The notes under the pieces were generated by a model. That model searched no databases. It saw only the letters and a list, made by a program, of their open reading frames with translations, and had not been told where the DNA came from. The translations under genes and the position numbers were made by a program. From contig DKFM01000020.1 of NCBI GenBank assembly GCA_002452815.1, forward strand, positions 62,001-126,000: a stretch of DNA of 64,000 nt, in the 5' to 3' direction. This document shows positions 1 through 8,347 of this stretch, piece by piece (the first letter of the stretch is position 1; every line of letters begins with the position of its first letter). Origin of the DNA: Rhodobacteraceae bacterium UBA6796 (GTDB lineage Bacteria; Pseudomonadota; Alphaproteobacteria; Rhodobacterales; Rhodobacteraceae).

Positions 1-454
1 CCAGTTCGGTCTGGATCAGGTCCAGCAAATCGAACCGCCAGCCCTTGGTTTCGGCATAGCGCTGATACATCCGCAGCAGATCGCCCGCGAACAGCGCCGC
101 CTCTTCGCCGCCGGTGCCGGGGCGAATTTCCAGGATCGCGGGGCGGGCGTCGGCGGCGTCCTTGGGCAGCAGCGCCAGCCGCAGCGCCTGTTCCATTTCC
201 GGGATGCGCGCGCGCAGGCGCGGCAGCTCTTCCTCGGCCAGGGCCTTCATCTCGGGGTCGGCCAGCCAGCCCTCGGCCTCGGCCACGTCGTCGAGCGCCG
301 TACGATAGGCCGCAACCTGATCGGCCACCGGCTTCAGATCGGAATATTCGCGCGACAGCGCGGCGATTTCAGCGGGCGTCGCGGGTGCGTTCAGCCGCGC
401 CTCGAGAAATTCGAAGCGCTGCGTGATCTGGGCGAGTTTGTCGAGCGGAACCAT
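1..454 (-). CDS. prfA: Peptide chain release factor 1, N-terminal part (partial)
   Basis: First about 151 residues of release factor 1, which recognises UAA/UAG and frees the finished peptide on the ribosome; the rest lies beyond the left edge. The reverse strand reads [10 protein letters not shown] from the ATG at 454-452, then the helical N-terminal domain, then the family stretch [16 protein letters not shown] at residues 111-126. The catalytic GGQ loop would be outside the window. There is no strong Shine-Dalgarno sequence; the start fits the usual alphaproteobacterial length. It is divergent from the DUF59 gene. Confidence 0.93.
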   Translation of the reverse strand, partial: MVPLDKLAQITQRFEFLEARLNAPATPAEIAALSREYSDLKPVADQVAAYRTALDDVAEAEGWLADPEMKALAEEELPRLRARIPEMEQALRLALLPKDAADARPAILEIRPGTGGEEAALFAGDLLRMYQRYAETKGWRFDLLDLIQTEL

Positions 455-582
455 GCCCGGGATGTGGCGCGGATCGGCGCGCGGGTCAAGCGTCGGGCGC
501 AGATGCCCCGCCCCTGCGCCCTGTTCTGTCAAAGCGGGCCGCGCCGATTTGCCCGCCGGGGTGGCCTTTACCTGCCCGGGGG

Positions 583-600
583 AATTTCCTATATATTCGC
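583..600 (+). promoter_or_regulatory. Promoter-like block upstream of the DUF59 gene
   Basis: AATTTCCTATAT at 583-594, followed by an AT-rich run in GC-rich surroundings, 35-46 bases before the DUF59 start. The same 12 bases occur at 12563-12574 before the sulfur assimilation operon. TATATT can serve as a -10 element. The shared upstream bases suggest a common promoter class or operator; that part is inference. Confidence 0.4.
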
Positions 601-628
601 TCGACAATCCACAGGATCGGGACTTCCC

Positions 629-994
629 ATGACCACCGACGCCCAGCCCCCGCTTGAAGGCACCCCGCTGATCCAGCCCTCGAGCACCGAGCACCCGCTG
701 CATGACAGCGTGGTCGAGGCCTGCCGGACGGTGTTCGACCCGGAAATCCCGGTCAACATCTATGACCTTGGGCTGATCTACACGATCACGATCAGCGATG
801 AAAACGACGTGCGCATCATCATGACCCTGACCGCGCCGGGCTGCCCGGTGGCGGGCGAGATGCCGCAATGGGTGCAGGATGCGGTGGAATGCGTGGCCGG
901 TGTGAAATCGGTCGATGTCGAGATGACCTTCGATCCGCAATGGGGCATGGACATGATGTCCGACGAGGCGCGGCTGGAACTGGGCTTCATGTAA
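629..994 (+). CDS. DUF59 / MIP18-family Fe-S assembly protein (SufT-like)
   Basis: 121-residue protein of the DUF59/MIP18 family, whose members help maturation of Fe-S proteins and often accompany SUF genes. Visible family features are [16 protein letters not shown] near residues 30-45 and [13 protein letters not shown], which carries the single conserved cysteine. The ATG at 629 was chosen because the family-like sequence begins soon after it and a promoter-like block lies just upstream; a longer reading frame exists but its first 55 codons look non-coding. An IscA-type gene follows two genes later, supporting a role in Fe-S assembly. The call is by family only. Confidence 0.88.
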   Translation: MTTDAQPPLEGTPLIQPSSTEHPLHDSVVEACRTVFDPEIPVNIYDLGLIYTITISDENDVRIIMTLTAPGCPVAGEMPQWVQDAVECVAGVKSVDVEMTFDPQWGMDMMSDEARLELGFM

Positions 995-1015
995 CCTGTT
1001 GAAGTCTTGGAATAA

Positions 1016-1050
1016 CGGCGCGCACCCCAAAAGGTGCGCGCCGTTTTCAT
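1016..1050 (+). terminator. Rho-independent terminator after the DUF59 gene
   Basis: Perfect 11-bp stem CGGCGCGCACC (1016-1026) / GGTGCGCGCCG (1033-1043) with a 6-base loop, followed by TTTTCATTT. It lies 22 bases after the stop codon. Confidence 0.9.
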
Positions 1051-1190
1051 TTGCACAAGATCGCACAGATTGGGGCGCGCCTGTGCATCTGGCCACGCCC
1101 CCTGCCCTTGATGGCCGCGATCCCTGCCCCAGCTTGAACGCACATGTTCAGTTTTGCGCGCCCTTCGCGCCCCAGATTCAGGATCATCCG

Positions 1191-2261
1191 ATGACCGAAG
1201 CCCTGTTCACCCCCACCCGTCTTGGCCAGATCGAGATCGCCAACCGCACCGTGATGGCGCCGCTGACGCGCAACCGCGCGCCCGACCTGCGGCCCACCGA
1301 TCTGATGGTCGAGTATTACCGCCAGCGCGCCAGTGCCGGGCTGATCGTGACCGAGGGCACCCAGATCTCGCCGATGGCGCAGGGCTATGCCTGGACGCCC
1401 GGGATCTATAGCGACGAGCAGGTCGCGGGCTGGCGCAAGATCGTCGACGCGGTGCATGACGCAGGCGGCAAGATCGTGCCGCAGCTGTGGCATGTGGGGC
1501 GGATTTCGCACCCGAGCCTGCTGGGCGGGGCCGATCCGGTCGGCCCTTCGGCGATTTCGGCCGGGTCGAAAACCTTCGACGGCACCGGCTTTGTCGAAAC
1601 CACGACGCCGCGGGCGCTGGAGATCGACGAAATCCCCGGCATTCTGGCGGACTATGCGAAGGCCGCGCAAAATGCCAAGGACGCGGGGTTTGACGGGGTC
1701 GAGATTCACGCCGCCAACGGCTATCTGATCGACCAGTTCCTGCGCGACACCTCGAACAAACGCACCGATGCCTATGGCGGGCCGATCGCCAATCGCGTGC
1801 GGTTCCTGACCGAGGTTGTCGATGCGGTGGTGGGCGTCTGGGGGCCGGGGCGTGTGGGCATTCGGATCTCGCCCTATTCCAACGCCAATAATGTCGGGCT
1901 GGACAGCGACACACAGGCCCTGTTCGGCGCGGTGATTGCCGAGCTGAACAAACGTCCGCTGGCCTTCGTGCATATGGTCGAGGGCGCCACCGGCGGCCCG
2001 CGGGACTGGCCCGAAGGCGCGCTCGAGGCCCTGCGCGATCAGATCGCGGCGCCCTACATCGCCAACAACGGCTATACCCGCGAGATGGCGCTGCAGGCGG
2101 TGGCGGATGGCAAGGCGGATGCGGTGGCTTTTGGCCGTGCCTTCATCGCCAACCCCGACCTGCCTGCGCGGCTGGAAGCCGGGGCCGAGCTGAACCCGCT
2201 GCGGCCCGCGCTGCTGTATGGCGGCGGGGCCGAGGGCTACACCGACTATCCGACGCTGTAA
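1191..2261 (+). CDS. Old Yellow Enzyme family alkene reductase (NADH:flavin oxidoreductase)
   Basis: 356-residue FMN-dependent TIM-barrel ene-reductase of the NemA/OYE type, reducing activated C=C bonds or nitro compounds with NAD(P)H in the cytoplasm. It opens with LFTPTRLGQIEIANRTVMAP, has QLWHVGR, and the substrate-binding H-x-x-N of EIHAANGYLIDQFL followed by DTSNKRTDAYGG. The phosphate-binding GRAFIANPDLP lies near the C-terminus. The start at 1191 gives the normal family length. It appears to be a single gene between two Fe-S assembly genes. The physiological substrate cannot be told from the sequence. Confidence 0.92.
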   Translation: MTEALFTPTRLGQIEIANRTVMAPLTRNRAPDLRPTDLMVEYYRQRASAGLIVTEGTQISPMAQGYAWTPGIYSDEQVAGWRKIVDAVHDAGGKIVPQLWHVGRISHPSLLGGADPVGPSAISAGSKTFDGTGFVETTTPRALEIDEIPGILADYAKAAQNAKDAGFDGVEIHAANGYLIDQFLRDTSNKRTDAYGGPIANRVRFLTEVVDAVVGVWGPGRVGIRISPYSNANNVGLDSDTQALFGAVIAELNKRPLAFVHMVEGATGGPRDWPEGALEALRDQIAAPYIANNGYTREMALQAVADGKADAVAFGRAFIANPDLPARLEAGAELNPLRPALLYGGGAEGYTDYPTL

Positions 2262-2330
2262 CGGGCGGGCGGCGCTTGCCCCGGGCCCGCGCCGCCCCTA
2301 TCTATGGCCCTGACAGTTCAGGAGAGACCC

Positions 2331-2693
2331 ATGTTCGCCATTCCCGGCAAGCCCCCCGTCACGCTGACCCCCGCCGCAGTCGCGCAGATCGCCGCGCTGA
2401 TGGCGCGCGAAGGCGCGGCAGGGTTTCGCATCGGCGTCAAGAAGGGCGGCTGCGCAGGGATGGAATACACGATGGAAGTCGCCGCCGAGGCCGGGCCGAT
2501 GGATATCGTGGTCGAGGACGGTCCTGCGCGGGTGCTGATCGCGCCGATGGCGCAGATGTTCCTGCTGGGCACCGAGATTGATTACGAAGTCGGCCTGCTT
2601 GAATCCGGCTTCAAGTTCCGCAACCCCAACGTCACCGAAAGCTGCGGCTGCGGCGAGTCGGTAAAATTCCGCGACATGACCGACGCGGGCTGA
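2331..2693 (+). CDS. HesB/IscA-family iron-sulfur cluster assembly accessory protein
   Basis: 120-residue A-type carrier that binds and delivers Fe-S clusters. The three expected cysteines are present: GGCAGMEY in the middle and ESCGCGES at the C-terminus. The start is supported by GGAGAG seven bases upstream. The tail after FRDM is short and polar. It could be SufA, IscA or ErpA; the sequence alone does not decide. Together with the DUF59 gene upstream it forms a small Fe-S assembly neighbourhood, although the OYE gene separates them. Confidence 0.9.
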   Translation: MFAIPGKPPVTLTPAAVAQIAALMAREGAAGFRIGVKKGGCAGMEYTMEVAAEAGPMDIVVEDGPARVLIAPMAQMFLLGTEIDYEVGLLESGFKFRNPNVTESCGCGESVKFRDMTDAG

Positions 2694-2778
2694 GCCCCGC
2701 CACCCGCCCGCGCGGATTTGCCCTTTGCGCCCGCGCCCGCCCTGCCCTAATCTGGCGCAAACCAGACAGGAGGGGCAG

Positions 2779-3522
2779 ATGCGCAGAAAACTGGCCGCGG
2801 GCAATTGGAAGATGAACGGCACCACCGCCAGCCTGAGCGAGGTTTCCGCACTGATGGCGGCGCATCCCGAACCGGGCTGCGAGGTGCTTTTGTGCCCGCC
2901 CGCGACACTGGTCGCGGCGATGGCCGCACTGACCCAGAACAAGATCGCGGTCGGCGGGCAGGACTGCCACGCCAATGCCTCGGGCGCGCATACCGGCGAC
3001 ATTGCGGCGGCCATGCTGAAGGACGCCGGCGCGAGCCATGTGATCGTCGGCCATTCCGAACGCCGCGCGGATCATGCCGAAACGAGCGAGATGGTGCGCG
3101 CAAAGGCGCAGGCCGCGCGTGCGGCCGGGCTGGTGGCGGTGATCTGTCTGGGCGAGACGGAAGCGCAGCGCGATGCGGGCGAAACGCTGGACGTGATCGG
3201 GCAACAGCTGTTCGCCTCGACCCCGGACGGCGCCACCGGCGCCAACACCGTGATTGCCTATGAACCGATCTGGGCGATCGGAACCGGACGCACGCCCACG
3301 CTGGCGCAGATCGCCGAGGTGCATGATTTCATCCGCTCGGAACTGACGGGCCGGTTCGGGGCCGAGGGCGGGTTGATGCGGGTGCTCTATGGCGGATCGG
3401 TCAAGCCCTCGAATGCCGCGGAAATCTTCGCGACCTCGAATGTGGATGGCGCGCTGGTCGGCGGGGCCTCGCTGAAGGCCGCGGATTTCGGCGCGATCAT
3501 TTCGGCGCTGGACGCAGCCTGA
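2779..3522 (+). CDS. tpiA: Triosephosphate isomerase
   Basis: 247-residue glycolytic TIM barrel interconverting DHAP and glyceraldehyde-3-phosphate. All catalytic features are seen: the lysine of GNWKMNG (K11), the histidine of IVGHSERR, the glutamate in [11 protein letters not shown] with its flexible loop, and the phosphate-binding YGGSVKP and GGASL. Shine-Dalgarno AGGAGGGG sits directly upstream of the ATG at 2779. It ends just before an inverted repeat that separates it from the convergent dctM. Confidence 0.97.
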   Translation: MRRKLAAGNWKMNGTTASLSEVSALMAAHPEPGCEVLLCPPATLVAAMAALTQNKIAVGGQDCHANASGAHTGDIAAAMLKDAGASHVIVGHSERRADHAETSEMVRAKAQAARAAGLVAVICLGETEAQRDAGETLDVIGQQLFASTPDGATGANTVIAYEPIWAIGTGRTPTLAQIAEVHDFIRSELTGRFGAEGGLMRVLYGGSVKPSNAAEIFATSNVDGALVGGASLKAADFGAIISALDAA

Positions 3523-3562
3523 GCGGCGCAGGGGGGCGCTGCCCCCTCGGCCTGCGGCCTCT

Positions 3563-3672
3563 CCCCCGGGATATTTCTGCCAAAGTGAAAGCACGGCCCT
3601 AAAACGCAGGGGCAGGGATCTGATCCCTGCCCCTGTTTTCATGTTTCTTTCTGGATCAAATATCCCCCGGGG
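3563..3672. repeat. Dispersed inverted repeat copy 1 (bidirectional terminator-like)
   Basis: Left arm CCCCCGGGATATTTCTGCCA (from 3563) continuing to GTGAAA at 3590; right arm from TTTCTTTCTGG (3644) to ATATCCCCCGGG (3671). Between the arms is a separate hairpin, CAGGGGCAGGGATC/GATCCCTGCCCCTG followed by TTTTC (3607-3639), a good terminator for tpiA. Flanks on both sides are G/C-run palindromes. It lies between convergent tpiA and dctM. Confidence 0.85.
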
Positions 3673-3712
3673 GGGGGGGCCGGAACGGGCGGGGGCAGAG
3701 CCCCCTGCCCCC

Positions 3713-5101
3713 TTACTTCACGATCGTCTCGGGCCCCATGACCGAGGTCGGCAGCCAGGTGCTGAGGAACGGCACATAGGTGATCAGGATCAGGAAGACG
3801 AACAGCACCGCCAGGAACGGCAGGGCCGCGCGCACGACCCGCATGATCGGCATCCCCGCCACGCCCGAGGTGACGAAGAGGTTGAGCCCCACCGGCGGCG
3901 TGATCATGCCGATTTCCATGTTCACCACCATGATGATGCCCAGATGGATCGGATCGACGCCCAGTTCGATCGCAATCGGGAAGACCAGCGGCGCCACGAT
4001 CAGGATCAGCCCCGAGGGTTCCATGAACTGCCCGCCGATCAGCAGGATCACGTTGACGATGATCAGGAACATGATCTTGCCCAGACCGGCACCCAGCAGG
4101 GCCTCGGTGATCTTTTGCGGGATCTGTTCGTCGGTCAGGACGTGTTTCAGGATCAACGCGTTGGCGATGATGAACATCAGAGTGACGGTCAGCTTGCCTG
4201 CCTCGAACAGGGTGGCGCGCGTCGCGGGGTGCATGAAGGTGGTGATCAGCGCCTGCGGCTTGCGCCAGAGCGGGATCTTCTGTTCGCCCGCATCGAGCGG
4301 CCCCATGTCGCGATAGATGAAATTCGCGACGAAGAAGGCGTAGACGGCGGCGACGGCGGCGGCTTCGGTCGGGGTGAAGATCCCCTTGATCACGCCCGGA
4401 ATGCCGTAAAGCCCGACCATGATGATGACGATCAGCATCAGCCCCCAGAAGGCATCGCGGAAGCTGTCCCAGACCTCGCCCCAGCCTTGCCATTCGCCCT
4501 TGGGCAGTTTCTTGTAGATCGCGATGCCCAGGATCGTGGCCATCAGCATCACGCCCGCCAGAAGCCCCGGAATGACGCCCGCCAGGAACATCCGCCCGAC
4601 CGACACATCGGTGGCCGAGGCATAGACGACCATCACGATCGAGGGCGGGATCAGGATGCCCAGGGTGCCCGCGTTGCAGATCACGCCGGCGGCGAAATCC
4701 TTGGAATAGCCGACCTGCCGCATCGCCGCGATCACGATGGACCCGATGGCGACCACGGTCGCGGGCGAGGAGCCCGAAAGTGCGGCAAACAGCATGCAGG
4801 CCAGCACCCCCGCAATCGCCAGACCGCCGGGCAGATGGCCCACGCAGGCAATGGCAAAGCGGATGATCCGCTTGGCCACGCCGCCCGTCGACATGAAGGA
4901 CGAGGCCAGGATGAAGAAGGGAATGGCAAGCAGCGTCGCATGCCCTTCCATCGCCTGATAAAGCGCCTGCGCGACCGAGGCGAGAGAGGTGTCGGAATAC
5001 CACAGCAGGAACAGGATCGAGCTGAGGCCGAGCGAGATCGCAATCGGCACGCCAATCAGCATGAAGCCAATGACCATGGCAAAAAGAAGTGCAATATCCA
5101 T
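3713..5101 (-). CDS. dctM: TRAP transporter large permease, DctM type
   Basis: 462-residue inner membrane protein with about a dozen hydrophobic segments, the ion-coupled transport subunit of a TRAP C4-dicarboxylate-type uptake system. Typical family stretches are visible: GVPIAISLGLS, LLAIPFFILASSFMSTGGVAKRI (residues about 55-77) and GILIPPSIVMVVY. It starts 3 bases after the dctQ stop, so the two are translationally linked. An internal polar segment around residues 225-300 makes it somewhat longer than many DctM proteins. The substrate class is inferred from DctP and the regulatory pair next door. Confidence 0.94.
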   Translation of the reverse strand: MDIALLFAMVIGFMLIGVPIAISLGLSSILFLLWYSDTSLASVAQALYQAMEGHATLLAIPFFILASSFMSTGGVAKRIIRFAIACVGHLPGGLAIAGVLACMLFAALSGSSPATVVAIGSIVIAAMRQVGYSKDFAAGVICNAGTLGILIPPSIVMVVYASATDVSVGRMFLAGVIPGLLAGVMLMATILGIAIYKKLPKGEWQGWGEVWDSFRDAFWGLMLIVIIMVGLYGIPGVIKGIFTPTEAAAVAAVYAFFVANFIYRDMGPLDAGEQKIPLWRKPQALITTFMHPATRATLFEAGKLTVTLMFIIANALILKHVLTDEQIPQKITEALLGAGLGKIMFLIIVNVILLIGGQFMEPSGLILIVAPLVFPIAIELGVDPIHLGIIMVVNMEIGMITPPVGLNLFVTSGVAGMPIMRVVRAALPFLAVLFVFLILITYVPFLSTWLPTSVMGPETIVK

Positions 5102-5104
5102 GGG

Positions 5105-5785
5105 TTATTCCTCGGCGTTCAGATGGCGCACATCGGCCACCGCATCTTCGGCTTCGTGGCTGACGATCAGCGCCTCGCGCCGCCCGCGCAGCACATCCCA
5201 GGCGGCCTGCGCCAGCCGGAAGAACAGCAGCGCCACACCGAAGGGCAGGATGAAATAGGGGATGAACCGCGGCAGCTTGCGATATTCCTCGCCCGCATTC
5301 ATCGGCCCTTCGATGAAGCGTAGCCAGTCGGGCATCGGGATGGTTTCGGTCTCATACCAGGCCTGATCTCGGGTCTTGATGAAGCCTTCGGGGAACCAGC
5401 GCCCGCCGGTCTGTTCAAACCCGCCGAAGGGGGCCCAGTAGTCCCACGCGCCTTTCATCAGCAGGAAAGCGTAGATCAGGCACAGCGCCGCCGAGGCCAG
5501 CGCCATCACCCGGCGCGGGCCGTGACCGACCATGCCCATCACCGCATCGACGCCCAGATGCGCGGTCACCTTGACCGCGTAGGACATGCCGAACAGCACG
5601 AGCCAGGCGAACAGGATCAAGGTCGCCTCGAGCCCCCAGATCATCGAATGGCTGAAGACATAGCGCAGCACCACATTGACGAATGTGATCAGCGTCATCA
5701 GCCCCAGGATCACCGCAATCGCGGTTTCCTCGAAGCTGTGAACAGCCCGGCCCAAGGCCGATTTGGGCGCATATTTCGCGCTCAT
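5105..5785 (-). CDS. dctQ: TRAP transporter small permease, DctQ type (extended)
   Basis: 226-residue four-helix membrane subunit that bridges DctP and DctM. The hydrophobic segments AVILGLMTLITFVNVVLRYVF, LEATLILFAWLVLFGM, MALASAALCLIYAFLL and FILPFGVALLFF are visible. Between helices 3 and 4 there is an insertion of roughly 55 mostly polar residues (FGGFEQTGGRW to LPRFIPYF), making it longer than the usual 160-190 residues. It lies 76 bases downstream of dctP and 3 bases before dctM in one operon. Confidence 0.92.
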   Translation of the reverse strand: MSAKYAPKSALGRAVHSFEETAIAVILGLMTLITFVNVVLRYVFSHSMIWGLEATLILFAWLVLFGMSYAVKVTAHLGVDAVMGMVGHGPRRVMALASAALCLIYAFLLMKGAWDYWAPFGGFEQTGGRWFPEGFIKTRDQAWYETETIPMPDWLRFIEGPMNAGEEYRKLPRFIPYFILPFGVALLFFRLAQAAWDVLRGRREALIVSHEAEDAVADVRHLNAEE

Positions 5786-5861
5786 GATATCCCCCGGAAA
5801 TTAAGTGGGAAACCGCGCGGAAGGCCGAAGCCTCCCGCGCGCCCCCTGTCGGACAGACGTC

Positions 5862-6863
5862 TCAGTTCTGCGCGTTGATCGCCTGCGCCGCATCAATGTT
5901 GTCCTGGCCCACGCCATCGACGAATTGCGCCCACACGGGCATCATCGCATCGACCCAGGCCTGACGTTGTTCAGGGGTCAGCACGTTGATCTTGCCGCCC
6001 GCATCCAGAATCGACTGACGCGCCGCCAGCTCGACCTCGTTCACGGCCGCGTTGCGCTCTACCGTGACCTCATGCAGGATCGTGCCGAGCTGTTCGGCCA
6101 CGGCCGGGTCCAGGCTGTCCCACCAGTCGGTCGAAACGACGACGAGGTAATCGAGCAGACCGTGGTTGGTTTCGGTGATGCTGTCCTGCACTTCGTAATA
6201 TTTCTGGCCATAGCTGTTGGACCAGGTGTTTTCCTGCCCGTCGACAACGCCGGTCTGCAGCGCGCCATAGACTTCAGAGAAGGCCATCGGCTGCGGGCTG
6301 GCATCCAGCGCCTTCATCTGCGCGACCAGAACATCCGAGGGCTGCACGCGGAATTTCAAGCCCTTCGCATCGGTCGGCAGCAACAGCGGCTTGTTGGCCG
6401 AGAACTGTTTCAGCCCCGAGTGCCAGAATTCCAGCCCCTTCAGCCCGCGCCGTTCCATCGAGGATTTCATCTGCTGGCCGATGTCCGAATTCTGGAACGC
6501 GTCCACGGCTTCCATGTTCTTGAACATGAAGGGCAGATCGAACAGGTTGAAGACCTTGGTGAAGGCTTCGAATTTCGACAGGCTGGGCGCGGCCATCTGC
6601 ACGTCGCCCTGCAGCATCGCCTCGAGCACCTGATCGTCATCGTAAAGGGTGGAGTTCGGGTAGACCTCGACACAGACCTTGCCGTTCATCTCGGTGTTCA
6701 CGCGCTCGGCGAACAGGCTGGCGGCGATGCCCTTGGGGTGTTTGTCGGCATTGGTGACATGGGCGAATTTGATGACCATTTCGCCGTCGTCGCATTGCGC
6801 GAACGCGCCCCCCGCAGAGGTGACAAGGGCAACGGCCGTCATCGCGGCGGTAAAGATTTTCAT
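5862..6863 (-). CDS. dctP: TRAP transporter periplasmic substrate-binding protein, DctP type
   Basis: 333-residue secreted solute-binding protein. A Sec signal peptide is clear (MKIFTAAMTAVALVTSAGGA then FAQ). The mature part has the DctP-family run HVTNADKHPKGIAASLFAE, LFDLPFMFKN, LKFRVQPSDV with the conserved arginine that clamps the carboxylate, and ALQTGVVDGQEN. GGAGGACACC precedes the ATG at 6863. It is the first gene of dctPQM. The ligand is probably a C4-dicarboxylate or other organic acid; the exact ligand is not readable. Confidence 0.94.
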   Translation of the reverse strand: MKIFTAAMTAVALVTSAGGAFAQCDDGEMVIKFAHVTNADKHPKGIAASLFAERVNTEMNGKVCVEVYPNSTLYDDDQVLEAMLQGDVQMAAPSLSKFEAFTKVFNLFDLPFMFKNMEAVDAFQNSDIGQQMKSSMERRGLKGLEFWHSGLKQFSANKPLLLPTDAKGLKFRVQPSDVLVAQMKALDASPQPMAFSEVYGALQTGVVDGQENTWSNSYGQKYYEVQDSITETNHGLLDYLVVVSTDWWDSLDPAVAEQLGTILHEVTVERNAAVNEVELAARQSILDAGGKINVLTPEQRQAWVDAMMPVWAQFVDGVGQDNIDAAQAINAQN

Positions 6864-7035
6864 GGTGTCCTCCCAGACCTGCCAAAATCGTCGCAGAGCC
6901 CTCCGCTCCGCCTGCGCCAAGCCAACCGCCTGGTGCATGGCAGATCAACAGTTTCGTGATAGGACGTGAACAACGCCTGTTTTTGGCCCGTTTCCAGAAG
7001 GTTAGAAAAACTCCGGCGCGGGCGGGTCGGGTGCG

Positions 7036-7055
7036 ATGTGCGAAAATCCGCACAT
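7036..7055. promoter_or_regulatory. Perfect inverted repeat upstream of dctP
   Basis: ATGTGCG-N6-CGCACAT, a perfect 7-bp dyad, 173-192 bases before the dctP start in the 254-base gap between dctD and dctP. Its position suits an enhancer-like operator for the adjacent response regulator. I see no -24/-12 sigma-54 promoter (TGGC-N7-TTGC) on the minus strand in this gap. Confidence 0.55.
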
Positions 7056-7117
7056 GTTTTCGCCGAACCGGGCGAATTGTCGCACGGTTTTCAGGCACAC
7101 CTGACTCGGGTCACGCG

Positions 7118-8347
7118 TCAGGCGCCGCGAAAATCCTCGGGGCGCAGGGCATGGCGCGCCAGCTTGTCATAGAACGTCTTGCGCGGCAGTTTCAGGGCCG
7201 CCGCCGCCTCGGTCGCATTGCCGCCCGCGCGGGTCAGCGCCTCGGCCAGAAGCATCCGCTCGACCTGTGCCATCCGCTCGGCCAGACCCAGGGTTTCCGG
7301 CGCCTCCTCGGCGCCCAGCCCCATCGCAAAGCGCATCGCCTCGGACATCAGGGCACGGGCATTGCCGGGCCAGTCGCGCGCCATCAGCCGCGCGCTCAGT
7401 TCGGGCGGGATCGCGGGCATCGCAAGGTTCGACTGCTCGCAGGCCATCTGCACATAATGGCGAAACAGGATCGGAATATCCTCGGGGCGTTCCGACAACG
7501 AGGGTATGCGCAGCTTCACCCCGTCGAGCTTCCAGTAAAGATCGGGGTGAAAGCGCCCGGCGCGGGCCTCGCCCGCCAGATCGCGATAGGTGCCCGCGAT
7601 CAGCCGGGTGCCAAGCCGGGTTTCCAGCAATTCGATCAGCGCGAATTGCGCGGGCTGCGGCAGGTCGGCCACCTCGTCAAGGTAAAGGGTGCCGCCCTCG
7701 GCCCGGGCAAACCCCGCCTCCAGCGCCTCGGGCGCCAGATGGGCGGCGGGCAGTTTGACAAAGGCGCGCGGGGCGGCGGCGGACAGCAGGTGGATCACCT
7801 CGGCCACCTTGGAATTGCCCGCGCCCGGCGCGCCGGTAATCAGCACCTCGGCGCCCGAGCGGGCAGCGGCGCGTGCCGCCTCGCGCAGTCCCTCGGCCAC
7901 CGCGCTTGCCCCCACCAGCATGCGCGCCGCCGCATCGCCGCGCTTGAGTTCGCGCTTCAGCGCGCGGTTCTCCATCACCAGCGCCCGGGTTTTCAGGGCT
8001 TTTTCGACAACGGCCAGCAAATCCTTGGGCGCGCAGGGTTTTTCCAGAAAATCGAAGGCCCCTGCCGCCATCCCCCGCACGGCCGTCGGCACATCGCCCT
8101 CGCCGGTCAGCAGGATCACCGGCAATTCCGCATCGCGTTTCTGCACCAGATCCAGCAGCGCAAACCCGTCCTTGCCGGGCATCCGAATGTCGCTCAGCAC
8201 GATCCCGGCAAACTCGGGGCCGATGTGATCCTTGGCCTCGATATAGCTGCCCGCCAACACCGGCGTCAGCCCCGCCAGATCAAGCGTCTGGCCCAGGGCC
8301 TCGCGCACCGCGCGGTCGTCATCCACCAGCAAGACCTTGGTTGTCAT
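7118..8347 (-). CDS. dctD: NtrC/DctD-like response regulator lacking key sigma-54 activator motifs
   Basis: 409-residue regulator: receiver domain (phospho-acceptor D53 in LSDIRMPGKDG, K103 in EKPC), an AAA+ domain (about 150-345) and a Fis-type helix-turn-helix (about 375-400). The AAA+ domain is degenerate: the Walker A position reads GAPGAGNS (172-179), with N178 where the ATP-binding lysine should be, and the GAFTGA loop that contacts sigma-54 is absent around residues 205-215. Walker B GGTLYLDE (218-225) remains. It overlaps dctB by 4 bases and probably controls dctPQM, apparently without sigma-54. Confidence 0.88.
   Translation of the reverse strand: MTTKVLLVDDDRAVREALGQTLDLAGLTPVLAGSYIEAKDHIGPEFAGIVLSDIRMPGKDGFALLDLVQKRDAELPVILLTGEGDVPTAVRGMAAGAFDFLEKPCAPKDLLAVVEKALKTRALVMENRALKRELKRGDAAARMLVGASAVAEGLREAARAAARSGAEVLITGAPGAGNSKVAEVIHLLSAAAPRAFVKLPAAHLAPEALEAGFARAEGGTLYLDEVADLPQPAQFALIELLETRLGTRLIAGTYRDLAGEARAGRFHPDLYWKLDGVKLRIPSLSERPEDIPILFRHYVQMACEQSNLAMPAIPPELSARLMARDWPGNARALMSEAMRFAMGLGAEEAPETLGLAERMAQVERMLLAEALTRAGGNATEAAAALKLPRKTFYDKLARHALRPEDFRGA

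Noticed and set aside
3641..5323. Long plus-strand open frame opposite dctM and dctQ, rich in Asp, His, Arg and Gln
   Set aside because: It is the antisense shadow of dctM/dctQ produced by GC3 bias; the composition is non-protein-like and the minus strand encodes recognisable membrane proteins.
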